From: Pelagicoccus enzymogenes
GTDB taxonomy: Bacteria; Verrucomicrobiota; Verrucomicrobiia; Opitutales; Opitutaceae
Length of the DNA: 64,000 nucleotides
Reading direction: 5' to 3'
Assembly: GCF_014803405.1 (NCBI RefSeq)
Contig: NZ_JACYFG010000007.1
Location: 248,001-312,000, forward strand
Numbering within the stretch: position 1 is the stretch's first letter; each line of letters begins with the position of its first letter. The notes beneath the pieces are model-generated. The model worked only from the letters and a program-made list of their open reading frames with translations, had not been told where the DNA came from and made no database searches. Below, one piece after another: positions 28,201 through 37,137 of the stretch. The translations under genes were made by a program, and so were the position numbers.

Positions 28201-29271
28201 ACAGGTCGAATTCAGGGATTCGTCTTGGGAGGGTTCAGTTTGGAGATTCCGGGGCGAGCCTTGCTGTTCACTGGCGATCAGCAATCGACCCCCAGCTCCG
28301 TGTCCGATTTTGCGGGAGATTATCGTGGCGGCGGCATTGGAGTCCCTGGCGATAGCATCGAAATGAAGGCGCTCGGTGACGGACGTGTCTTCCTCTGGCG
28401 CGAGGGGCCTCATGCCGACCTCGCATTAGGGGCGCTTACTCCTAGGGGAGAAGTGTCGATCATAGCGGCCTCTGGAACTGGCCTCGAGCTGTCACTCGAT
28501 ATCGAGGATCGAACGGCTCAGGGCTTTTGGGGCGATCAGAAGGTCTTTTTGCGGGATGCCACGGCGGCTAGGGTTGCTCGCTTGATGGCGGGAGTTGTAG
28601 GCGGTTTTCCAAGTGGAAGCGGGGGAACTGGTTTGTACGCGGAGTTCTTGGCGAAAGGAGAGGCGGGCCGTAGTTCCCTGGAGCGGGGCGGTTTTTCTGG
28701 GCTTGGCAGTTCGCCGGAGGCGGGTCCTTTCATCCTTTTGGGAGCGAAGGGAAAGTCCTTGCTGATGGCGGGCGACAAGAGAGGCGAAGCGCTTGCGGAT
28801 GCAGTAGCGGCGGCGATCGCGGGAGGCGCTCTGGAGTTGGGGAGCAGTGAAATAGGAGGTGTGCGCCTGCAAGTTCCGATCGGGGATGCGGCAGCTGGAC
28901 TCGTTGGTTTTGCCGTTGCGGGGCCGGTTCCCCTCGAACTGTTGGTGAGGGGGCTAGGACCTTCCTTTTCCGAATTTGGAGCCGAGGATCCGAAGATCGT
29001 CATCTACAAGCTGCAGGATGGGGAAGCCTTCGCTCTCTCGCCGAACGACAACTGGCGGGATGGCGCCTTGTTTGCGGGTGAAGGCGAAAGCGCTCAAGGC
29101 GCATTCAGGGCGTTGGCTACGGGGTTCGAGGCGCTGGGCCTGTCTCCGCTCGCGGACGACGCGAAGGATGCCGCTCAGCGCGTTTGGCTTGAGGCGGGAG
29201 ATTACCTTGTCTTGATCCAGGTGGCCGAAGGCGAGGCTGGCAGCGCTCTGATAGAGGTTTTGGCCTTGTAG
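25231..29271 (+). CDS. Large secreted subtilisin-family (S8) protease with a LamG-like module and a verrucomicrobial C-terminal domain
   Basis: A 1346-residue exported protein. Signal/anchor at residues 5-22 (TILILSAALLLAFVGTW), then a propeptide-like region (about 60-220). The S8 catalytic domain (about 225-530) has Asp251 (VAVIDTG), His306 (DGHGTHVAG) and Ser473 (SGTSMAAP), and the oxyanion Asn in AAAGNEGRN. A concanavalin-A/LamG-like domain spans roughly 630-840 (HHFAFDGSGN ... ADVRVYNRELSSEEV). A Gly/Ala-rich middle follows. The last ~100 residues (LLVRGLGPSFSEFG, SPNDNWRDGA, GDYLVLIQVAEGEAGSALIEV) look like a C-terminal domain shared by many Verrucomicrobia exoproteins. It has its own upstream region after the clpC terminator. 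Confidence 0.9.
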   Translation: MTARRTILILSAALLLAFVGTWIEQRSLEPIESEEAKELASGKPTSPGLGDGASMGPLSEISMELLLEEFTGAWTDRYPDAVVAEARLATSRSGFPRLQFLLSRNSKRMPWILWEEKLEIRDGGEIASVGSIAHMGNVFLVDADPLLVPEEALGEFARDHGLFVERESTVANYVCFGFADPELGKIEALLAAFQQRFPGAVGEFDTLSFPSATPSEWDPSRMWGLDQIKAEDAWTFEAGDPDNEVVVAVIDTGTQRSHPDLAANLFVNPRDSTDDGVDNDRNSLRDDVSGWDFYDGDANPEDLDGHGTHVAGIVGAVGNNGQGAVGVNWGVRILPLKAGGADGLRTSSINDALAYVATLKEAGINIVATNNSYGSSSPSVTTRAEIAKHEQLGILFVAAAGNEGRNLDTSADSLEYPAGYNLENIISVGNSNQEDALNQSSNFGNVSVDLSAPGSDIYSTYPTNSYEFLSGTSMAAPMVAGAIGLLAQARPELAAVQLKARILETADAVDSQAGLTVTGKRLNLLAALRPELSDHFVAVENVPDVIVLVGVSGLDVVFEVDAKESAGVAAQLVSGSEVGELLDLGDRRFRFETKANGQATIRFFAQLGGLRKSIEKTVVVGSVPSPDQGLSHHFAFDGSGNAEPDLGGGGSASIVGASRVASDYGSSLSLDAASENMNFDGAFSDRVTIAALVRSGDLLASPHPRIVNMPYYYLYFSSGNNLDVPDGNRQTLKFLANYTGFGVWNTPPRSVRDGEWYYVVGSYDSRNIMNTPSLYINGDRQKVRLQQPPEGIMNREGGLSYVGNSDIGNRAFEGLMADVRVYNRELSSEEVMQLGASLLESRWSQASLQVPDLIEVGKVGRFRFLDTGIDDAAVVVDWNVESASEASILSESGVSAEMRFEVAGRYRVTAHVSDGLATRVLAADVDVREETVAAGHFVGASAGGGVAWLEVEASLETGFVTVFDVESGFYRIREPVTIEPDGAFSSLEEGTGRIQGFVLGGFSLEIPGRALLFTGDQQSTPSSVSDFAGDYRGGGIGVPGDSIEMKALGDGRVFLWREGPHADLALGALTPRGEVSIIAASGTGLELSLDIEDRTAQGFWGDQKVFLRDATAARVARLMAGVVGGFPSGSGGTGLYAEFLAKGEAGRSSLERGGFSGLGSSPEAGPFILLGAKGKSLLMAGDKRGEALADAVAAAIAGGALELGSSEIGGVRLQVPIGDAAAGLVGFAVAGPVPLELLVRGLGPSFSEFGAEDPKIVIYKLQDGEAFALSPNDNWRDGALFAGEGESAQGAFRALATGFEALGLSPLADDAKDAAQRVWLEAGDYLVLIQVAEGEAGSALIEVLAL

Positions 29272-29310
29272 AAAGCGCTGGCGCGGCGGTGTTGCATTCT
29301 TTGCGCTTAG

Positions 29311-30387
<1,077 letters not shown>

Positions 30388-30409
30388 TACCAGCATCTCC
30401 CACCTAACA

Positions 30410-30919
30410 ATGGCCAGTCTCAAGCCACTCATAATGCGTGCAAACCGCCTGCTCGGAGCGAGCTTGGTGGAGCGCGGCCTCGTCAGCATCGAGGCCCTCG
30501 ACGCAGCCAATGAGCGCTTTCTCGAGCTTCTTTCGAATGCCTCGGGCGAGTTGCGCTTGAGCCTGCTATCAATCCTGATCAACGAGAAGGAGAGCGTGCA
30601 AGAAGGCAGGCTCATGGAACACCTCGTTGAAGAAGAGGGGCTTGGCATTATAGACGTGCGAAACATGGAGGTGCCGGAAGAACTGGTATCGGCCACGGAT
30701 CGCGCCGAATGCTGGGCCACTTGGTCGGTACCATTCGATTTGGTAGAGGACACCCGCTACATCGCGACTGCCTACTACATGAGTCCAGCCGTTCGCGCTT
30801 TTTGGGAGCAGAAAGTATCAGGCAACATTGTCTGGTTCGCGGCTCCCTTGGAGACGATTACGGACTACCTGGAAACTCAAGAGGCAGAGGAGGCCAAGGC
30901 CGCGATGGTGGCGAGCTAG
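30410..30919 (+). CDS. GspE/MshE N-terminal-domain-like protein (separate polypeptide)
   Basis: From the ATG at 30410 it encodes 169 residues; the frame also runs upstream into obgE. It resembles only the N-terminal (MshEN/GspE_N) domain of type II secretion and type IV pilus ATPases: LLGASLVERGLVSIEALDAA, then a helical stretch, then LMEHLVEEEGLGIIDVRNME, PFDLVEDTRYIATAYYMSP and a final helix. It has no Walker motifs. It lies 6 bp upstream of the full ATPase gene at 30926, which has its own N-domain, so the pair probably forms a complex. Such domains bind c-di-GMP in some homologues; that is only a possibility here. Confidence 0.75.
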   Translation: MASLKPLIMRANRLLGASLVERGLVSIEALDAANERFLELLSNASGELRLSLLSILINEKESVQEGRLMEHLVEEEGLGIIDVRNMEVPEELVSATDRAECWATWSVPFDLVEDTRYIATAYYMSPAVRAFWEQKVSGNIVWFAAPLETITDYLETQEAEEAKAAMVAS

Positions 30920-30925
30920 TCCTTT

Positions 30926-32641
30926 ATGGCGTTAGGTCGACTACAGGCAGGGATCGTAGACCATCTGCACGAGCTCAAGTATCTCGATGCGGAACAGTCC
31001 GATATTCTCAAGGCCCGGGATGAGGAGCTCAACGGAAGCGCTTTCGACGATCTCCTGCAGGCGGACTATCGCATTTCGCCGCACCAGCTCAACATAGCCA
31101 AGGCCAAGACCTACGGGGTCACTCCGATCAACGTAAAGAACGTAGCCATCCACAAGGGAACTTGGGAGCTGCTGGACCAAGAGTTTTGCGAAAAGAACCA
31201 AGTGGTTCCGGTTAGCGCTTACGGCCGTTACATTGCGGTCGCCTTGGCTAACCCCTTCGAGCTGACGGTTACCTCTCGAATTTCCGAGATCAGCAAGAAG
31301 ACGGTCGTGGCGTTGCTGGCTCCGGAGAGCGACATCAAAGAGGTCCTCAAGCAGGACCAGAAGCGGGAAGAAACCCACTTTGAGGATGTCGTCGAAGCCG
31401 TCGGCATGGAGTTTGAGGAAGGGGAGATGGAAGATGTGGAGGAAGGCCTCGACGACGAGGATTCCGCTCCGATCATCCAGCTCGCCAACCGGATCATCGA
31501 GGACGCGTATTTTGCAGGCACTTCGGATATTCACATCGAACCCCGGGAGAAGGAGCTTGTCGTTCGCTACCGCATTGATGGGGTTTGCCAAGAAAAGTTG
31601 AAGTTGCCGCCCAAAGTTTCGGGCTCTCTGGTGGCTCGCTTGAAGATCATGTCGAACCTCGACATTGCGGAACGCCGCCTCCCACAAGACGGCCGTATCG
31701 TATTCAAGCAGTACACCAAGAAAAACGTCGATATCGACCTTCGCGTCTCGACCGCTCCGCTCAACCACGGGGAAGGGGTCGTCATGCGTATCCTTGACAA
31801 GCAAAAGTCGACTCTGCCGATGCCGGCTTTGGGCTTTTCGGAAGAAAATCTTACTCGTTACCGGGAAGTCATAAAGCAGCCCTATGGCATGATATTGCAC
31901 TGTGGACCGACCGGTTCCGGCAAGTCGATGACCTTGTACTCGGCGCTCAACGAGATCAACGATCCGAGCATGGTGATCCGCACGGCGGAGGACCCGATCG
32001 AGTACACGCTTAACGGCATCAATCAGATGCAGATGAACCGTCAAATCGGGCTGACCTTTGCCAGCGCCTTGCGCGCCTTCCTGCGCCAGGATCCGGACAT
32101 CATCTTGGTGGGGGAAATTCGTGACCAGGAAACTGCGAACATCGCGGTTGAAGCGGCGCTCACCGGTCACTTGCTTATCAGTACCTTGCATACCAACGAC
32201 GCGCCCAGCACGGTCGCGCGTCTGACGGACATGGGAATCGAGCCGTTTATGATCTCCTCGTCTCTACTGTGCGTCTGCGCTCAGCGACTGATGCGTCGGG
32301 TCTGCAAGACCTGTCGTATTCAATACGAGCCGGAAGGACGTGAACGCGAGATTCTAGAGGCTGGCATCGGCTGGAGCGGACCGATCTTCAGGCACAACCC
32401 GAAGGGATGTCCCCGTTGTTCGAATACGGGCTATAAAGGACGAGTTGGTATTCACGAATTGATGACAAGCTGCGAGCAGCTGGTGGAAGACATCAACAAG
32501 GGCCGCGAGACCGCTGATATCAAGCGTACTGCGGTCAAGTCGGGAATGAAGACCTTGCACCAGGACAGCCTTCTTAAGGTGAAGGATGGAATTTCTACCT
32601 TAGAAGAAGCCCTGTCGACGGTACCGGTCGATATGTTCTAG
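30926..32641 (+). CDS. GspE/PilB-family secretion or pilus-assembly ATPase
   Basis: A 571-residue hexameric ATPase that powers pseudopilus or pilus extension. An N-domain (about 1-160) is followed by the RecA-like core with Walker A GPTGSGKS (Lys333), the Asp box [17 protein letters not shown], and Walker [15 protein letters not shown], then His box [14 protein letters not shown] tetracysteine zinc motif (CKTC ... CPRC, about 470-500) marks it as GspE/PilB rather than PilT. It is preceded by the separate N-domain protein. The other secretion genes (GspD, F, G) are not in the window; the pseudopilin at 18578 may be a partner. Confidence 0.93.
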   Translation: MALGRLQAGIVDHLHELKYLDAEQSDILKARDEELNGSAFDDLLQADYRISPHQLNIAKAKTYGVTPINVKNVAIHKGTWELLDQEFCEKNQVVPVSAYGRYIAVALANPFELTVTSRISEISKKTVVALLAPESDIKEVLKQDQKREETHFEDVVEAVGMEFEEGEMEDVEEGLDDEDSAPIIQLANRIIEDAYFAGTSDIHIEPREKELVVRYRIDGVCQEKLKLPPKVSGSLVARLKIMSNLDIAERRLPQDGRIVFKQYTKKNVDIDLRVSTAPLNHGEGVVMRILDKQKSTLPMPALGFSEENLTRYREVIKQPYGMILHCGPTGSGKSMTLYSALNEINDPSMVIRTAEDPIEYTLNGINQMQMNRQIGLTFASALRAFLRQDPDIILVGEIRDQETANIAVEAALTGHLLISTLHTNDAPSTVARLTDMGIEPFMISSSLLCVCAQRLMRRVCKTCRIQYEPEGREREILEAGIGWSGPIFRHNPKGCPRCSNTGYKGRVGIHELMTSCEQLVEDINKGRETADIKRTAVKSGMKTLHQDSLLKVKDGISTLEEALSTVPVDMF

Positions 32642-32682
32642 GGCCTTGCCAGCGGAATGGAATAGATACTAGTTTGCCCCTC

Positions 32683-33093
32683 ATGAAGCTTTTCCCCGCC
32701 GTCTCCCTTCTCGCAGCACTTTTTCTCTCAGCCTGTGGAAGCGGTCCGGAACCCGAATACCTGGAGGGTGAAGACAAGGCCGCGATGGTGGTAACCTCCT
32801 TCCTGACTGCCTTGCAGCAAGGAGACGAAGAAAAGGCGAAAGCCCTGACGGACGACAGTCCTGACTACATCATCGCGGACTTCGAGCGTTGCAGGGACTA
32901 CTTCTTCGAGCGCCGCCCGACAGGAACCAAGGTGATGAAAACGGGTTACGAGCATTACGCTCGCGAATGGCAAATTTTCGTTGATCTGCAGATCAACTAC
33001 GGCCCGCAAATGAAGCAGCTTCACTTCGTGCTCAGCCCGGGCGAGATTCCGAAGGTGCGCGGCGTCACGCCGATCGTACCGGATCTCCGCTAA
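32683..33093 (+). CDS. Small lipoprotein of unknown function
   Basis: A 136-residue protein with a lipoprotein signal peptide: KLFPAVSLLAALFLSACGSG, with the lipobox ending in the acylated Cys. The mature part (EPEYLEGEDKAAMVVTSFLT ... EWQIFVDLQINYGPQMKQLH) is NTF2-like in character but no family was assigned. The start is the ATG at 32683, 42 bp after the ATPase stop. It lies on the same strand as the obgE-ATPase group and may belong to that transcript. Confidence 0.7.
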   Translation: MKLFPAVSLLAALFLSACGSGPEPEYLEGEDKAAMVVTSFLTALQQGDEEKAKALTDDSPDYIIADFERCRDYFFERRPTGTKVMKTGYEHYAREWQIFVDLQINYGPQMKQLHFVLSPGEIPKVRGVTPIVPDLR

Positions 33094-33105
33094 GAGTCCG
33101 GGGAG

Positions 33106-33131
33106 CCTTGGCCGTGGTCAATCGGCCAAGG
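33106..33131. repeat. Inverted repeat between convergent genes
   Basis: CCTTGGCC and GGCCAAGG form a perfect 8-bp stem with a 10-nt loop. There is no T-run on either strand. It may be a terminator lacking its U-tract or a stabilising hairpin. Confidence 0.5.
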
Positions 33132-33160
33132 TACTCAAGAGCGTTTGGCAGCTAGGCTGG

Positions 33161-33769
33161 CTACTCTTTGATCGCTTTGGCGGCGGCCAGCAGTAGGTTG
33201 CCGGGGATGCGGTCCTTGTAGTTCGGGTTGACGTAGGAGAACGCGATTTCGTTGTCCGGCGTTACGATGAACACTGCGGGCGCTGGAAGTCGGTCCTTGT
33301 TCAGTCCGCCTGAGTTTTTAGCCAGGTCGATTCCAAAGCCTTTGTACTTGAGCACAGTGGCCTTGTTGAGAGTGAAGTCGATTCCGAAGCCTTCGATAGC
33401 AGCGAATCCACTATCTGAATACAGTTTGTAGGGGAGGTCTCCGTCTTTCTCGATGCTTGCCAGCATTTCGGGGGAGTCGGGACTGATGCCAATGATCTGG
33501 TAGCCAAGTTTCAGGAATTCCGCTTCCGCTTCTGCGAGCTCCTGCATGTGAGTGCTGCAGTAGGGACACCAGCCTCCTCGGTAGAAAACGATAATGCTGT
33601 GTTTCCCTTTGAGGAGCGCGGGCAGGAATTGCTTTGTCCCAGTTTCGTCTACGACGTCGACCTTCGGTGCCTTTTGTCCGATGAGGAGCGGGCTGACTTC
33701 GTCGGCCGTGCGCGCGCCGGCGAAGTTAAGAATGAACAGGAGCGAGAGTAGGAAGCTTATCTTTTTCAT
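33161..33769 (-). CDS. Exported peroxiredoxin-like (AhpC/TSA) protein
   Basis: A 202-residue thioredoxin-fold protein with a signal peptide (KKISFLLSLLFILNFAGARTAD). The active-site segment is FYRGGWCPYCSTHMQEL: a CPYC motif typical of the peroxiredoxin/redoxin group that resembles thiol-disulfide reductases. The rest matches the AhpC/TSA domain (IGISPDSPEMLASIEKDGDLPYKLYSD). It probably acts in the periplasm on peroxides or disulfides. It is downstream of agmatinase on the same strand (63 bp gap). Confidence 0.88.
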   Translation of the reverse strand: MKKISFLLSLLFILNFAGARTADEVSPLLIGQKAPKVDVVDETGTKQFLPALLKGKHSIIVFYRGGWCPYCSTHMQELAEAEAEFLKLGYQIIGISPDSPEMLASIEKDGDLPYKLYSDSGFAAIEGFGIDFTLNKATVLKYKGFGIDLAKNSGGLNKDRLPAPAVFIVTPDNEIAFSYVNPNYKDRIPGNLLLAAAKAIKE

Positions 33770-33832
33770 GCTGGTTGTATGGAGAAGAACGAACGAAGCC
33801 GGTGTTTATTCCAAAAATCTTGCGGGCGCGAG

Positions 33833-34720
33833 CTAGCTTCTCAGGCAGTCGAGTCGCTGGGCTATTTCCATGAACTTGTAGATCAGGTTTGCGACCAGGA
33901 AGTCAGGCGCATGCTGTCCCGCTTGCGGGGCGAGTTCTACGAAGTCGGCTCCAAGCAGCTTGCGGCCCTTGAGCGCGCGTTCCAGTCCATCGATAGCTTG
34001 ATACCAGTTGAGCCCGCCCGGAACTGGAGTTCCCGTCGAAGGCATGATCGATGGATCGAGTCCATCGACGTCGAATGTAATGAATACGTGCTCCGGAAAG
34101 TCGTCTGGCAAGAGTTGCTCGGGATATCCTTTCCAGTATAGGTCGGCGGCGTCCAGGTAGGTAACCTTGCGCTCTATGCGACGGTCTGCCTCCTCTTTGC
34201 AAAGAGCCCTAACTCCGATTTGGTGTAGGGGGATACCCATGTCGGTGCAGCGTTCCATGACGCTTGCATGACTGTATAGGTTTCCTTGATACGCATAGCG
34301 AAGGTCGGCATGGGCGTCGAATTGGACGATGCCAAAGGGGATGTCTAGCTCAGCGCAAGCTTGGACGGGGCCGAGGGTCATCGCGTGTTCACCGCCGAGT
34401 AGGATGGGGCACTTGTTTATGTTGAGAGCCGCTCGGGTCGCGACTTTGATGTTTTCAATAACAGTGGGAGCGGGGGCGTCACAGCGTACGGGGTCGGCGG
34501 TGTAGATGCCGGCGTCTCCGGGAAAGGATCCATCGAGCCAGTGCTCCAATTGAACGGAGGAATGGAGAATTGCGTTCGGTCCATTCGCGGTACCGCCTCC
34601 GTAGGATACGCTTGTTTCCCAAGGAACGGGGATAATATGAAACGCAGCGTCGTGCTGGTTGGATGGTTCGATGTCATCCGAATGAAACGCGGGAGGGTTC
34701 TCGTAAAGATCGTTAGGCAT
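33833..34720 (-). CDS. speB: Agmatinase (ureohydrolase)
   Basis: A 295-residue ureohydrolase. It hydrolyses agmatine to putrescine and urea and needs two Mn ions. The ligand motifs are GGEHAMTLGP, QFDAHADLR and TFDVDGLDPSIMPSTGTPVPGG, the canonical agmatinase pattern rather than arginase. It is placed in the same strand block as the carboxynorspermidine genes, so its product putrescine is likely the substrate for spermidine formation through carboxyspermidine. Arginine decarboxylase (speA), which would supply agmatine, is not in the window. Confidence 0.93.
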   Translation of the reverse strand: MPNDLYENPPAFHSDDIEPSNQHDAAFHIIPVPWETSVSYGGGTANGPNAILHSSVQLEHWLDGSFPGDAGIYTADPVRCDAPAPTVIENIKVATRAALNINKCPILLGGEHAMTLGPVQACAELDIPFGIVQFDAHADLRYAYQGNLYSHASVMERCTDMGIPLHQIGVRALCKEEADRRIERKVTYLDAADLYWKGYPEQLLPDDFPEHVFITFDVDGLDPSIMPSTGTPVPGGLNWYQAIDGLERALKGRKLLGADFVELAPQAGQHAPDFLVANLIYKFMEIAQRLDCLRS

Positions 34721-34792
34721 GTGGTTGGGATCGTTCTATCTGCTCGCTTCGAAATTGCGAAATGCATTGGTCACTAGCAAAGAGAATCTACG

Positions 34793-34821
34793 AAAAAAGC
34801 CTAACGGAAACGTTAGGCTTT
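34793..34821 (-). terminator. Rho-independent terminator of the sorting-tail protein gene
   Basis: On the minus strand AAGCCTAACG pairs with CGTTAGGCTT around a TTTC loop and runs into TTTTTTCG, 28 bp after the stop. It separates this gene from agmatinase, which therefore probably has its own promoter. Confidence 0.9.
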
Positions 34822-34848
34822 CGCAGGTGGCAGGTACGTTTTTGGGGA

Positions 34849-35616
34849 CTACCTTTTCCAGTAGTTGAAGCGTCTTGCTGCGATGAGCGAACTCAAGGCT
34901 AGCAAGCCGAGCAGGGAAGTGGATCCGGTGTCGGATACCTGCTGCTTTTGGGTCTCGAAGTTGTAGGTGGAGCTGTCGCCGTTTTTCCAGGTCAAGGTCA
35001 CGTTGTCGGCGAAGGCATGGTAGTCGGATCCAACCGAGGATCCCGCTCCCACGCTGATGCCCGCAATATAGGCGTTTTGCGAATAGATCGATTGCCAGTC
35101 GGAGATGTCGCGATCGTAAACAGCCGTTACTCCGATTCCAGACTGGAACTGCCAAAAGTTGTCGGATGCTCCGGTGGTGTACCAATCTCCTTTGGTTATG
35201 GTTCCGAGCGCGTTGTAGGCGCCTTCCCAGATCAGTTCGCTTCTTTGGAGGCCGTCCCATAGGTGGAGCCTGAGGGCGGGGGTGTAGTTTGGACCCAGCG
35301 CGGAAATGCTGTCGAGCGCTACGCTCCAATCGAAGGTAAAGGAAGACAGGTCCGATAGGAGTCCTATGTTTGAGGAGGAGTCGTAGAAGTTTCCTAGACC
35401 TACGAAACGGGTGCGGTCTCCAAACATTTCAACCGAACCGTTTCCGGATCTTGGGCTTGTATTCGTAATGCTTGATGAACCTCCTGCTCCGTTTTCGCCG
35501 GGCGGGTTAGCCCAGTTCGTTGAGCTTGGAGTAACAGTCACTACAGCAGCTTCCAATACCGAGCAGGCGAAGGTTGCAGCGAATGCGATTGAGGCAATGT
35601 GGGATATTCTCATCAT
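34849..35616 (-). CDS. PEP-CTERM/VPDSG-type sorting-tail protein
   Basis: From the ATG at 35616 (an ATG-ATG pair) it encodes 255 residues. It has an N-terminal signal peptide (SHIASIAFAATFACSVLEAA) and a C-terminal sorting signal: VSDTGSTSLLGLLALSSLIA then an Arg-rich tail (ARRFNYWKR). This is a variant of the VPDSG/PEP-CTERM anchor (Pro replaced by Ser) used by the exosortase/EpsH system in Verrucomicrobia. The body, rich in Ser/Thr/Asn and Trp, looks like a secreted beta-sandwich. No exosortase is in the window. It lies between polyamine genes but has its own terminator. Confidence 0.8.
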   Translation of the reverse strand: MMRISHIASIAFAATFACSVLEAAVVTVTPSSTNWANPPGENGAGGSSSITNTSPRSGNGSVEMFGDRTRFVGLGNFYDSSSNIGLLSDLSSFTFDWSVALDSISALGPNYTPALRLHLWDGLQRSELIWEGAYNALGTITKGDWYTTGASDNFWQFQSGIGVTAVYDRDISDWQSIYSQNAYIAGISVGAGSSVGSDYHAFADNVTLTWKNGDSSTYNFETQKQQVSDTGSTSLLGLLALSSLIAARRFNYWKR

Positions 35617-35871
35617 GTTGTTTTGGGTTTTGAGTTTCGATTCGTGCCACGCGGCACGAATCGAAGTCAGGCACTTGCTGCGCCAGTGCCGCCCCTGTAA
35701 CGGAAGCGATCCGCCGAAGCTATTCTCCATGAATAGCTTATGGAATTGCCTTAACTTGTTGTACCGTAAGGCAAAAAGCGGGATAGCGTAACGTATTGTT
35801 ACGTACGTCAAAAATCCGGACGAACCGTCCCTCGCCCCGGGAAGAGGAAGGGATGTTCATTCTCGAAGCTT

Positions 35872-37056
35872 CTAAGACAATCGGTCCCGGTAGTCGGTGT
35901 ATCCAAATTTCCTGACGATTGTCAGTTCTTCCTTGTCTGGATCCCAAGTTGCGATGGCGGGATGTTTAATACCGTTAAAGGTGCTAGTCTTGACCATGGT
36001 GTAGTGGGCCATGTCCAAGAAATAGAGCTTGTTGCCGGGCTGGAGAGGCTGGTCGAAGGAGTAGTGGCCGATCATGTCGCCAGCGAGGCAAGACAATCCT
36101 CCTAAGCTGTAGGTGTGTTGCTTCTCGCCAGCTTCCGCTGCGTCTACGATTTCGGGGCGGTAAGGCATTTCCAGCACGTCTGGCATGTGGCAGGTTGCGG
36201 AAAGGTCGAGGATGGCGATCGGGGGAGCCTCTTCTATGATGTCGAGCACGGTTGCGACGAGCACCCCGGTATTGATAGCCATGGCTTCACCTGGCTCGAG
36301 GTAGACTTCGAGATGCGGGTAGCGGGATTTGAAGTCTTTGAGAATGCGCACCAGACGATCCCGGTTGTAGGTGGGAGAAGTGATGTGGTGGCCGCCGCCG
36401 AAGTTGACCCACTGCATTTGTGGAAGAAGGTCGCCGAACTTTTCCTCGAAATGGACAAGCGTACGTTCCAGCGTATCCGAATTTTGCTCACACATCGTGT
36501 GGAAGTGCAGACCCTCGACCTTTGCCAGGTCTTGGCCTTCGAGCGCAGCCCGGCGAATCCCAAGGCGAGATCCGGCGACGCAAGGATTGTAGATGTCGGT
36601 CTCCACTTCGCTGTATTCCGGGTTTACGCGCAGGCCGCAGGACACTTTTCGTGAAGACCCAGCTATGGCTTCCTGGTGTTTTTGGAATTGGGCGATCGAA
36701 TTGAACGAAATGTGGTGGGCGAACTGCAACACCTCCTGCATGTCTTCATCGGTGAAGGCAGGCGCGAAGCAGTGCACTTCCTTGCCGAATTCTTCAGCGC
36801 CGAGTTGGGCTTCCCAGGGGCCGCTCGCGCAAACGCCCGCTACGTAGTCGCGCATGAGGGGGAAAGCGCTGTGCATGGCGAAGCCTTTGAGCGCGGCGAG
36901 AATCTTGGCTCCGCTTTGCTCTTGGACCGATTTGATGATCTCCATGTTTGAGCGCAGTCGCTTGAGATCGACGACGTATGCGGGAGAAGGGGTCTCCGGC
37001 GGTAGCTCCGGATCGTAGTGGATGATGTGATCCATGCAGGCTTTGGTGTTAGCCAC
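35872..37056 (-). CDS. nspC: Carboxynorspermidine (carboxyspermidine) decarboxylase
   Basis: A fold-type III, PLP-dependent decarboxylase of 394 residues (387 if translation begins at the ATG at 37035; 37056 is GTG, but a GAAGGA lies upstream of it). Lys57 in KILAALKGFAM binds PLP; the alanine racemase-like barrel includes VNFGGGHHITSP and a C-terminal LSATCHMPDVLEMPYRPE block. It removes CO2 from carboxyspermidine or carboxynorspermidine to give spermidine or norspermidine, the alternative route to SAM-dependent spermidine synthesis. It follows the dehydrogenase by 81 bp on the same strand. Confidence 0.95.
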   Translation of the reverse strand: MANTKACMDHIIHYDPELPPETPSPAYVVDLKRLRSNMEIIKSVQEQSGAKILAALKGFAMHSAFPLMRDYVAGVCASGPWEAQLGAEEFGKEVHCFAPAFTDEDMQEVLQFAHHISFNSIAQFQKHQEAIAGSSRKVSCGLRVNPEYSEVETDIYNPCVAGSRLGIRRAALEGQDLAKVEGLHFHTMCEQNSDTLERTLVHFEEKFGDLLPQMQWVNFGGGHHITSPTYNRDRLVRILKDFKSRYPHLEVYLEPGEAMAINTGVLVATVLDIIEEAPPIAILDLSATCHMPDVLEMPYRPEIVDAAEAGEKQHTYSLGGLSCLAGDMIGHYSFDQPLQPGNKLYFLDMAHYTMVKTSTFNGIKHPAIATWDPDKEELTIVRKFGYTDYRDRLS

Positions 37057-37137
37057 GAAAGGCGCAAGTCCTTCGAGAGTGAGAGTATGACTCCCCGGCC
37101 TCTCGCGAAGTTTGCGCCCCTTGTGGCGTAATCAGTA

